36,133 nt of DNA from positions 1-36,133 of the forward strand of contig JAGOOK010000001.1 in the NCBI GenBank assembly GCA_017992555.1, given 5' to 3'. Below are positions 17,670-26,700 of this stretch, one piece after another (the stretch's first letter is position 1; every line of letters starts with the position of its first letter). Source of the DNA: Caldisericia bacterium (GTDB taxonomy: Bacteria > Caldisericota > Caldisericia > JAAYUI01). The position numbers and the translations under genes are program-made. The notes beneath the pieces were generated by a model that worked only from the letters and a program-made list of their open reading frames with translations, searched no databases and was not told the DNA's origin.

Positions 17670-20600
17670 TTAATCCTGCTGTTTGGGTGGTGCAGTTTCC
17701 TGGTCCGCTGTGAAAGGAGTTTCTTCCTTTGTTTCCACAACCATGTCAAGATAGCATGGGGTTCCTGTGCCTGCAGGTATGAGTTGTCCTACAATGACTG
17801 CTTCTTTAAGACCGTGTATGGGGTCTATTTTGCCTTTTACGGCTGCTTCAGCAAGCACTCTTGGTGTTTCCTGGAATGAAGCTGCAGAAAGGAATGATTC
17901 GGATGTGATAGCTGATTTGGTGACCCTTTGAAGTATTGGTTCGAATGTTGCAGGCTTCTTGTTTTGTGCGATCAGATATCTGTTTTCTTCCTCAATTTCC
18001 TGTTTGTCGGCAGTTTCACCTGGCAAGAACCTTGAATCTCCTGAATCTTTGATTTTTATTCTGCGGAGGAGTTGTCTGATGATTATCTCGACGTGCTTAT
18101 CGTTTATGTCTACACCTTGTGACTTATAGACCTTTTGAATTGCTTCGATCAGATAAGACTGGGTGGCCATTACACCTTTGATTCTCAAGAGTTCATGAGG
18201 GTTCAGCGAACCTTCAGTAATTGCTGTTCCTGCTTCAACCTCTTCGTTGTTCTGGACAAGAAGTTGACTTGTGTAAGGCACTTCATATGTTTTTTGGGCA
18301 CCATCTTTGGAGGTCACGATAACATTGAGCATGTCTTTGCCCTGATCAATTGTTATCTTACCGGATATTTCAGTGACAGGAGCTTCTCCCTTTGGTTTCC
18401 TTGCTTCAAAAAGCTCCTCGACCCTTGGAAGACCGGTGGTGATATCGGCCGAAGCAACGCCTCCAGTGTGGAATGTCTGGAGTGTGAGCTGTGTGCCTGG
18501 TTCTCCGATTGATTGGGCGGCGACGATTCCGACTGCTTCGCCGACATTCACGAGGTTTCCGGAGGACAAATCTCTGCCGTAGCAAAGAGCGCATACACCT
18601 TCAGTGCTTTGGCAAGTGAGTGGTGAACGCATCCTGACTTGTGCTATTCCAGCATCATTGATTTCTTCGACTGCCTTCTCATCAACCATCTGGCCTGCCT
18701 TGACGATTACCCATGGCTCGCCAGTTGCAACAGCAATTTTTTCAAAACCAAGACTCCTTGCTGTTTTTAACATTTGCTTGGTTATCTTGGCTCCTCGTTC
18801 ATAATGAACCTTACCACGTTTGACGATGTCTTGGGCCAATATTCCGCCAGCAGCTGATTCATCATCAATTGGTACTATTTTTGAAGGATAACCAAGGATG
18901 TCTTCAATCGCTATTCTGCCTATTATTCTTTCACCAAGCTGCTCAACGATTGTTTTATCATCGTAGAGGGCTGTGTAAACAACGCCATCAATGGATGTTT
19001 TGACCTTTGCAATCTTGATGTTCGCTTCGTCCATCAGCTGGGCTTTTCTCCATGTGATTGTCTGCCCCGCACTTATAATTACTTCACCAGTTTCAGGATT
19101 GACGATATCTTCTATGGCGATTTTTCCGACAGCCTGTTTTGAAATGGGTTTTACAACCTTGTTGGCGATGACTATTGGATAGATTTCTGTCTGGGAGCAA
19201 TCATATTCCCTGACTATGATGTCGTGCGAAACATCAACAAGACGCCTTGTAAGATAACCAGAGTCTGATGTCCTTAGAGCGGTGTCTGCGAGACCTTTTC
19301 TGGAACCGTGGGTTGACATGAAGTATTCAAGAACCGTAAGGCCTTCTCTGAGGTTGGATTTAATTGGAAACTCGATGATTTTATTGGTAGGGTCGGTCAT
19401 AAGTCCCCTCATTCCGACCATCTGATTGATCTGCTTAGGTGATCCTCTTGCTCCCGAGTTTGCCATCATGTGGACCGAATCAAACTTGCCGAAGTTGGCA
19501 AAAACAGCGCCCTTGATGTCATCAGTTGCACCAGTCCAGAGTGTTACTATTGCTTGATATCTTTCGTTGTCAGAAATAAGACCGTTGTCAAAATATTCTG
19601 TTATTTTATCTACTTCTTTTTCTGCTTTCTTGATGATTTCATTTCTTTGTGGTGGGATTTTCATATCTGTCAGGGCGATTGTTACACCGGCCTGGGTCGA
19701 CATTTCATATCCGATGTCCTTGATGATGTCGAGCAATTCTGCGGTTATTGCAGGTCCATTGAGTCTGAAACACTCTGAAATGTGCTTCTGGATCATCTTG
19801 ACTGCCATCAGTTCATTGAAGAATGGAAGATTCCATTTTGTTGGAGCTTTGTCGCCAGCCATCTCAGCAACAGCTGCCCTGTGGGTAATGCTCTTTTCAA
19901 GGGCTTCTCTGATCCTGCCATTATAAATAACCCTTCCAACTGATGTTTTTATCTCAAGACCCTTGAGGTCTTTGACCTGAACGGTTTTACCCTTCTGGAA
20001 GAGACTTTCACCCTTTGGAATCCTGAAATTAATTTTGTCGTGAAGACCTACGAGGCTGGCATTCAGTGCAGCATTTACCTCATAATAGCTGTCGTAAACT
20101 TTCTTCTCATGGTAGGTATCATTTTCCAGGGAGATGTAGTAGCAGCCCAAAACGATGTCCTGGATTGGCTTGATGATCGGCTGTCCAGAGGCTGGTGAAA
20201 GAATCGAGCGCGATGAAAGCATCAGCAATCTTGATTCCATCTGTGCTGCAATGGTTAGAGGAACATGGACTGCCATCTGGTCGCCGTCGAAGTCAGCGTT
20301 GAACGGGGGGCAGACGAGTGGTGGTATCTGGAGTGCTTTGCCTTCAACGAGGATTGGATCGAATGCTTCAATGCCTAGCCTGTGAAGCGTCGGGGCGCGG
20401 TTTAGAAGCACCGGGTGACCCTTGACGACCTCTGATAGGATCCTATAAACCTCCGGATGCTGCTGCTCGATCAGGGACCTTGCCTGCCTGAGGCTCTGGG
20501 TGAAGCCGGTTCTGACAAGACCTTCCATCACGAATGGTTTGAAGAGTTCGAGGGCCATTTCTTTTGGAAGCCCGCACTGGTCTATCTTAAGGTTTGGATT

Positions 20601-21623
20601 GACAACAATAACCGAACGACCAGAATAATCGACACGTTTTCCAAGCAGGTTCTGTCTGAACCTGCCCTCTTTACCCTTGAGTATATCTGACAAGGATTTG
20701 AGCGGCCTGTTGGCTGTTCCAAGTATCGGGCGGTCCCTCTTTGAGTTGTCAAACAGGGCATCAACGGACTCCTGGAGCATCCTTTTTTCGTTCTGGATCA
20801 TGATGTCAGGGGCCTTGACTTCCATGAGCTTCTTGAGCCTGGTATTACGGTTGATGACGCGCTGATAGAGATCATTCAGATCGGATGTGGCAAATCTTCC
20901 ACCATCAAGCTGGAGCAATGGACGGAGGTCTGGCGGGATAACTGGAATTACTTCCAGTATCATGTTTATTGGCGACCTGTTTGTTTCATTGAAGGCCTGG
21001 ACAACATCCAGCCTCTTGATAGCTTTTGCTTTGCGTTGCGCCGAACCTGAGCCAAGCTCTTCATAGAGCTCAGTGTTGAGTTTTTCGAGGTCGATTTCAC
21101 CAATAAGGTCCAGGATTGCCTCGGCGCCTTTTTTGGCCTTGAAGGAATACTTTCTTCTAAGCTCCCTGTATTCTTCGTCTGTGAGAAGCTGCATCTTTTG
21201 GACATTTGGTGCATTTCCTGGGTCAACAACAACATAGTTGATGAAGTATGTTATCTTTTCAAGTACCTTGCCGGTGACCTTGAGCAGAAGAGCAATGTAA
21301 GGCATGGTTTTCAGATACCATGTGTGTACGACCGGGGCGGCCAGTTCTATATGACCAAAGCGCTCACGTCTTACCTTGTTGATTGTTACTTCAACACCAC
21401 ATCTGTCGCAGATTACGCCCTTGTACCTTGCGCCCTTGAATTTACCGCAACGACACTCGTAATCCTTGACTGGTCCGAATATCTTTTCGCAGAAAAGCCC
21501 ATCTGGCTCGGGCTTGAAGTTGCGATATGAGATAGTTTCGGATTTTTTGACTTCGCCATGGCTCCATGAACGGATTTCCTCGGCTGAAGACAGTATTATC
21601 TGAACGGCGGAGTTTTTGTCCAC
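17670..21623 (-). CDS. rpoC: DNA-directed RNA polymerase subunit beta'
   Basis: This is the catalytic large subunit of RNA polymerase, 1317 residues. GTG 21623 follows AAGGAGG, which overlaps the stop of the EF-G-like gene 9 bp upstream. The N-terminal zinc ribbon has C57, C59, C72 and C75. The Mg-binding NADFDGD motif is at 442-448. The second zinc site comprises C809, C1004, C1011 and C1014 (LTCQSTEGVCALCYGRDL), followed by the bridge-helix/trigger-loop region (GEPGTQLTLQTFHTGG). From C809 to C1004 is 195 residues, against about 75-80 in E. coli or Thermus, so roughly 115 residues are inserted there. The inserted part carries repeated modules of the form G-I-hydrophobic-EDI ... G..IT. The C-terminal tail is acidic and proline-containing. 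Confidence 0.98.
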   Translation of the reverse strand: MDKNSAVQIILSSAEEIRSWSHGEVKKSETISYRNFKPEPDGLFCEKIFGPVKDYECRCGKFKGARYKGVICDRCGVEVTINKVRRERFGHIELAAPVVHTWYLKTMPYIALLLKVTGKVLEKITYFINYVVVDPGNAPNVQKMQLLTDEEYRELRRKYSFKAKKGAEAILDLIGEIDLEKLNTELYEELGSGSAQRKAKAIKRLDVVQAFNETNRSPINMILEVIPVIPPDLRPLLQLDGGRFATSDLNDLYQRVINRNTRLKKLMEVKAPDIMIQNEKRMLQESVDALFDNSKRDRPILGTANRPLKSLSDILKGKEGRFRQNLLGKRVDYSGRSVIVVNPNLKIDQCGLPKEMALELFKPFVMEGLVRTGFTQSLRQARSLIEQQHPEVYRILSEVVKGHPVLLNRAPTLHRLGIEAFDPILVEGKALQIPPLVCPPFNADFDGDQMAVHVPLTIAAQMESRLLMLSSRSILSPASGQPIIKPIQDIVLGCYYISLENDTYHEKKVYDSYYEVNAALNASLVGLHDKINFRIPKGESLFQKGKTVQVKDLKGLEIKTSVGRVIYNGRIREALEKSITHRAAVAEMAGDKAPTKWNLPFFNELMAVKMIQKHISECFRLNGPAITAELLDIIKDIGYEMSTQAGVTIALTDMKIPPQRNEIIKKAEKEVDKITEYFDNGLISDNERYQAIVTLWTGATDDIKGAVFANFGKFDSVHMMANSGARGSPKQINQMVGMRGLMTDPTNKIIEFPIKSNLREGLTVLEYFMSTHGSRKGLADTALRTSDSGYLTRRLVDVSHDIIVREYDCSQTEIYPIVIANKVVKPISKQAVGKIAIEDIVNPETGEVIISAGQTITWRKAQLMDEANIKIAKVKTSIDGVVYTALYDDKTIVEQLGERIIGRIAIEDILGYPSKIVPIDDESAAGGILAQDIVKRGKVHYERGAKITKQMLKTARSLGFEKIAVATGEPWVIVKAGQMVDEKAVEEINDAGIAQVRMRSPLTCQSTEGVCALCYGRDLSSGNLVNVGEAVGIVAAQSIGEPGTQLTLQTFHTGGVASADITTGLPRVEELFEARKPKGEAPVTEISGKITIDQGKDMLNVIVTSKDGAQKTYEVPYTSQLLVQNNEEVEAGTAITEGSLNPHELLRIKGVMATQSYLIEAIQKVYKSQGVDINDKHVEIIIRQLLRRIKIKDSGDSRFLPGETADKQEIEEENRYLIAQNKKPATFEPILQRVTKSAITSESFLSAASFQETPRVLAEAAVKGKIDPIHGLKEAVIVGQLIPAGTGTPCYLDMVVETKEETPFTADQETAPPKQQD

Positions 21624-21632
21624 AGTTCCTCC

Positions 21633-23717
21633 TTATTGTTCGGCCTGCTCGGCTTTTGCCTTTGCAACGACCTCCTCAACGACTCTTGGCGGTGCTTCTT
21701 CGTAATGATCAAATTCCATACTGAAAGATCCCCTGCCTCCTGTTATGGAGCCAAGGTCAATTGCGTACCTCTGGACTTCGATAAGTGGGGCGGTTGCTTT
21801 TATGACCTGAATTTTCCCATGGGTCTCGCTACCGATTATTTTTCCTCTCCTGGAGCTGATGTCACCCATGATGTCACCCATGTACTGGTCCGGCACAGTT
21901 ATCGTGAGCATATAGATTGGCTCAAGAAGAACAGACCCACCATCTTCAAACGCTTTTCTGTACGCGAGGTTTGCAGCAAGTTTGAATGCCATTTCAGATG
22001 AGTCAACCGGATGGTAAGAGCCATCATAAACATTCACTGAAATATCGATGACAGGGTAACCTGCCAGTGTTCCTACCTGGATGGATTCCCTGAATCCTTT
22101 TTCGATTGCAGGGATAAAGTTCTTTGGAATGGAACCACCGAATACGGACTCTTCAAATACAAATCCTGAGCCCCTTGGAAGTGGCTTGACTTCGACCCAG
22201 CAGTCACCAAACTGACCATGGCCACCGGTCTGTTTCTTATGGCGTCCCTGGACCTTTACTGTCTTTTTGATGGTCTCACGATATGGGATCTTTGGAATCG
22301 AAAGCGTTGTTGCAACGCCGAATTTTCTGGACAGCTTTTCAGCTGCAGCCTGTAAATGAGCCTCTCCAAGTCCGCCAAGGATGATTTCCCTGGTTTCTTC
22401 GTTGCGTGTGTACTCAAGGGTGGAATCTTCTTCAAGGAGCCTTGGGACCGCAACGCCGATTTTGTCATCATCAGCTTTTGATTTTGCTTTGAGAGACATT
22501 CTGAGAACTGGTTTTGGAAAATCTATGCCTTTTATAATGATTGGTTTGACTGGGTCAGCGAGAGTCTCGCCGGTGAGGGTTTTGCTGAGTTTTGTAAGGA
22601 CCCCAATGTCACCAGCTTTGAGCTCTGAAACGTTGTCTTGTTTTTTGCCTATTGGGATTGATACAACACTGATGCGTTCTTCCTCGTCCTTGTTGATGTT
22701 TTCAAGCTTTGTATCTGGCGTGAGTGAACCGGTGATGACCTTGAGGTATGTGATCCTTCCAACAAATGGGTCAGCAGTTGTCTTAAAGACGAGTGCCGAG
22801 AATGGCTGGGATGGGTCAGTTTTTACCTTTATTTCCTGCTCTGTTTTCGCATCTTTTGCAGGTTCTGGTTGTGCGTGGTCTGGTGATGGAAAGTAGTCGA
22901 TTATTGCATCAAGAACATTTTGTGTTCCGATATTGGAGAGTGAGGATGTGGCCATGACTGGATAGACCTTGCCATTTTTTACAGACTCGTGAAGTGCTTT
23001 GACAACCTGTTCCGGGGTTGGGATTTTTCCTTCAAGATATGCCTCTAAAAGCTCATCATCCGATTCAGAAACGACTTCTACGAGCTTGTTGTAATAGGCT
23101 TCCTGCTTTGATTTGAGATCGGCTGGGATGTCGCCTTCGACAACTTTTTTGCCACCATCGGCAAATGTGTATGATTTTCCCTTTATGACATCGACGACAC
23201 CCTTGAATTGTGGACCTTCGCCTATCGGGAAAGTGAGTACGAGGTAATTTTTGGTGAGGGTTTCTTCAATCTGGGCAAGGGCATTGTCAAAATTTGCATG
23301 TTCCCTGTCCATCTTGTTGATTACGATTATTCTTGGGAGTTTTCTGTCTTCGCAGTACTGCCAGACCTTTTCAGTTCCGACCTGGACACCACCACCGACA
23401 TCAACAAAGATGAGTGCACTTTCAGCAGCGCGGATACCTTCGAGTGTTTCACCGACGAAATCGAAGAAACCTGGAGTGTCAAGAAGGTTTATTTTGGTGT
23501 TCTGGTGAACAACAGGAACAACAGACAGGTTTATTGAAATTTGCCTTTTTGCTTCATCCGGATCAAAATCCGATATTGTTGTCCCGGCGATTACATTGCC
23601 CATTCTTTCAATAAGCCCTGTGTCAAAAGCAGCGGCTTCTACCCATGAGGTTTTACCGGCTCCGCCGTGGGAGCATAGAGCCACATTCCTGATTGATGGG
23701 GTGTCAAAAGTCTTCAT
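21633..23717 (-). CDS. fusA2: EF-G-like translational GTPase (EF-G-2 type paralogue) encoded between rpoB and rpoC
   Basis: The 694-residue protein has the five-domain EF-G layout. ATG 23717 has GGAGG 6 nt upstream and lies 12 bp after the rpoB stop. The G-domain motifs are GGAGKT (18-23), DTPG (80-83) and NKMD (134-137). The residue after DTPG, His in canonical EF-G (DTPGHVDF) and catalytic for GTP hydrolysis, is Phe here (DTPGFFDF). Switch I (around QISINLSV) also departs from the usual GITI. Domains II-V are present (RGSGFVFEESVFGGSIPKNF in domain IV; SSRRGKI in domain V). These traits fit the EF-G-like/EF-G-2 paralogue group, as I recall it from Thermus and actinobacteria, rather than the main elongation factor or a Tet(M)-type protein. 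Its cellular role is unproven. The placement implies expression at the level of RNA polymerase. Confidence 0.92.
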   Translation of the reverse strand: MKTFDTPSIRNVALCSHGGAGKTSWVEAAAFDTGLIERMGNVIAGTTISDFDPDEAKRQISINLSVVPVVHQNTKINLLDTPGFFDFVGETLEGIRAAESALIFVDVGGGVQVGTEKVWQYCEDRKLPRIIVINKMDREHANFDNALAQIEETLTKNYLVLTFPIGEGPQFKGVVDVIKGKSYTFADGGKKVVEGDIPADLKSKQEAYYNKLVEVVSESDDELLEAYLEGKIPTPEQVVKALHESVKNGKVYPVMATSSLSNIGTQNVLDAIIDYFPSPDHAQPEPAKDAKTEQEIKVKTDPSQPFSALVFKTTADPFVGRITYLKVITGSLTPDTKLENINKDEEERISVVSIPIGKKQDNVSELKAGDIGVLTKLSKTLTGETLADPVKPIIIKGIDFPKPVLRMSLKAKSKADDDKIGVAVPRLLEEDSTLEYTRNEETREIILGGLGEAHLQAAAEKLSRKFGVATTLSIPKIPYRETIKKTVKVQGRHKKQTGGHGQFGDCWVEVKPLPRGSGFVFEESVFGGSIPKNFIPAIEKGFRESIQVGTLAGYPVIDISVNVYDGSYHPVDSSEMAFKLAANLAYRKAFEDGGSVLLEPIYMLTITVPDQYMGDIMGDISSRRGKIIGSETHGKIQVIKATAPLIEVQRYAIDLGSITGGRGSFSMEFDHYEEAPPRVVEEVVAKAKAEQAEQ

Positions 23718-23729
23718 TGGTCCTCCAGT

Positions 23730-26700
23730 CTATTCTTCGTCTAGTTCAATCTCGTCGCTGATGCTGAAGGTTTCTGGAACGATAACCTTCATCTGGTCAG
23801 CATCCATTGATTCCTGTATGGCTGCGTCAACCTTCATGTTGAAGAGGCCCTTGTCAGATTTTGATTTGTCTTCCTTCTCACCAATAATCTGGAGATCTAT
23901 GCAAAGTCCCCTGAGTTCTCTCTGGATGACCTTGAATGATTCCGGCGTGCCTGATTCAGGTATTGGTTTGCCTCTGCAGATTGCCTCGTAGGCCTTGATC
24001 CTTCCCTCTGTGTCATCGGATTTGAGGGTGAGCATTTCTCTTAATGTGTGCGCTGCACCGTAGGCTTCGAGTGCCCAGACTTCCATTTCTCCGAGCCTCT
24101 GGCCTCCAAACTGTGCTTTTCCGCCCAATGGCTGCTGGGTTATGAGGGCATATGGTCCGGTTGAACGGGCGTGGATCTTATCTTCGACAAGGTGGTTGAG
24201 TTTAAGCATGTATGCTATGCCAATGGTGACCATGTTTTCAAATTTTTCGCCGGTGTAGCCATCATAAAGATTCATCTTGCCGTCTTTTGGAAGGCTTGCC
24301 TTCTCAAGCGCATCAACGACATCTTTTTCAGTTGCGCCGGAGAAAATTGGCGTGGCAAAGTAAACACCAAGCTGTCTGGCGGCATAACCAAGGTTACACT
24401 CAAGTATCTGGCCGATGTTCATACGCGAAGGAACGCCGAGTGGCGAGAGAATGATGTCAACTGCTGAACCATCCTCAAGGAAAGGCATGTCATAAATTGG
24501 GAGGATTTTCGAGATAACACCCTTGTTTCCGTGCCTTCCTGACATCTTGTCGCCAACCTGGATCTTGCGTTTCTCGGCAACATAGACTTTGGCAAGCATG
24601 TTCAGTCCAACCTGGAGCTCGTCCGATTTGTCCCTCTTGAAAAGCTGTGTTCCGATTACAACACCCTTTTCTCCAGGGCTTACCCTGAGCGATGAATCGC
24701 GGACATCCTGGCCTTTGCGGTCGAACATGGCCCTCCAGAGTTTCATTTCTGGGGTAAATTCCGATTCGGCCTTTGGGGTGACCTTTCCGACGAGAATATC
24801 GCCGGACTTGACCTCGGTCCCGACCCTTACGATTCCATTTTCATCAAGATTGCGGAGCATCTCTTCGGAGACGTTTGGTATTTCTCTGGTCAGTTCTTCC
24901 GGTCCGACCTTGGTGTCTCTTACTGCGAGCTTGTATTCTTTTATGTGGATTGAAGTGTAAACATCGTCATAAACGAGGCGCTCTGAAACAATGATGGCGT
25001 CCTGATAGTTGTACCCTCTCCATGGAAGGTATGAAACAAGAACATTCTGGCCAAGTGCCAGGTCGCCCCTGTCGCAGGCCTCTCCATCGATAATGACATC
25101 GCCAGCCGATACGAAGTCTCCTTTGCGGACGAGAGCTCTCTGGTTGATGCAGATGTCTTGGTTTGACCTGAAGAATTTTTGGAGTTTGTAGGTTGTTTCA
25201 TAGGAGACATGGATATCATCAACACCTATTGAGGCGAGGCGCTTCAGAAGGTCAACTGTGAGGTATGAACCCTTGTATGCAACAACTTCTTTGGAATCGT
25301 AGATGTCTTCGGCGAGGATCCTTGAGGAATTGAGCATATCCTGATTGAATGTGTAAACTTCTTCCTCATGGAGCGCCATTATGTCGACAACCCTGATCTC
25401 GGTTGCGCCGAGTTGCAGGAGCTGGCGAAGCACATCTTCAGTTACAAAAGAAGAGTCGATATTGTCAAATATTTCCTGTTCCTTTGGTCCCCTGAGGAGG
25501 ATTTTTCCAAGGAAGCTGTTTCTTGAAGCTGCGACCTTGAGAATGGCGACAGGAAGGTTTTCGGGTGAACCCTCGACTTCGACAATGACATCTCTTATGC
25601 CTGCTTTGTAGAGCTTTTCAAGGCTTGTTTCAGTTATTTTTTTCCCTGCAGCAATGAGGGTTTTTCCTTCGGAGTCAAGGGCCGGCTCGACAAGGATTTT
25701 ACCTATCAGTTCGTCATTTCTTTCGACCTTTACGAACTCGCCGAGGTTGATTGTTTCTACTTCATCCCTGCTTATAGTCCTTACTTTAAAGAAATTGTTT
25801 TGGATGAGCTTTCTGGCCACTGTTCCATCAATGAGATCGCCTATCCTGCCGACATTTGTTATGTCTTCGCCGAGGAACCTGTAGAGTGCTTCGGAATTGA
25901 TGCTACCAAGCTTGAATTTGACTGGTTGTGCATCAAGTGATGCGATTTTTATTGTTCCGGCATCAACATAGGAAACAACGCCAGACTCTTTGGCCAGGAC
26001 AACAGAACAGTTGTCCACGACGATCTGGTGTTCCATGCCAGTGCCAACCCTTGGAGCCTCTGGCTGGATGAGTGGAACGGCCTGGTGTTGCATGTTGCAG
26101 CCCATGAGGGCACGGTTTGCTTCATCATGCTCAAGGAATGGAATGATTGTGGCTGAAGCTGAGAAGACCTGGTTTGGTGAGATGTCTATCAGGTCAACAT
26201 CGAGAGGTTCAACCTCTACAATTTCTCCACCCTTTTGCCTGCAGATGGCAGTGCCCTTGATTATCCCTTTGCGGTCAGTTTCGGTATTTGCCTGTGCGAT
26301 GTTGTAGCTTTCCTCATCATCGGCAGTCAGGTAGATGACCTCGTCTGTGACCCTTCCTTCTATGACCTTGAAATACGGGGCCCTTATGAAGCCAAATTCG
26401 TCGACGATTGAGTGTGAGGTCAGTGAGTTGATAAGACCGATGTTCCCGCCTTCAGGTGTTTCGATCGGGCATATTCTTGAGTAATGGCTGTGGTGGACGT
26501 CACGCACATCTGCGCCAGCACGGTCTCTGTTGAGGCCGCCTGGTCCAAGAGATGAGAGTTTGCGTTTGTGGGTGAGTGCAGCAACAGGGTTTGTCTGGTC
26601 CATGAACTGGGAAAGCTGGCCGAGGCCAAAGAATTCTCTCATGGCCGCAATTATTGGCCTGACGTTGATAATGTTCTGGACAGTAAGCTCTTCATCAGGG

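Noticed and set aside
22381-22896. 171-codon plus-strand open frame opposite the EF-G-like gene
   Set aside because: It is antisense to conserved EF-G sequence, its Ser/Val-rich composition is typical of a shadow frame, and it has no supporting start signal.
21633-23717. Tet(M)-type ribosomal protection protein
   Set aside because: It has the general EF-G layout, but the G-domain divergence and conserved domain IV/V segments fit the EF-G-like paralogue group better, and its context is a housekeeping operon.
26440-26630. Natural rifampicin resistance from substitutions in the RpoB cluster
   Set aside because: Lys at the E. coli R529 position and Gly at P567 are noted, but the main positions (D516, H526, S531, I572) keep the sensitive-type residues, so resistance cannot be claimed.
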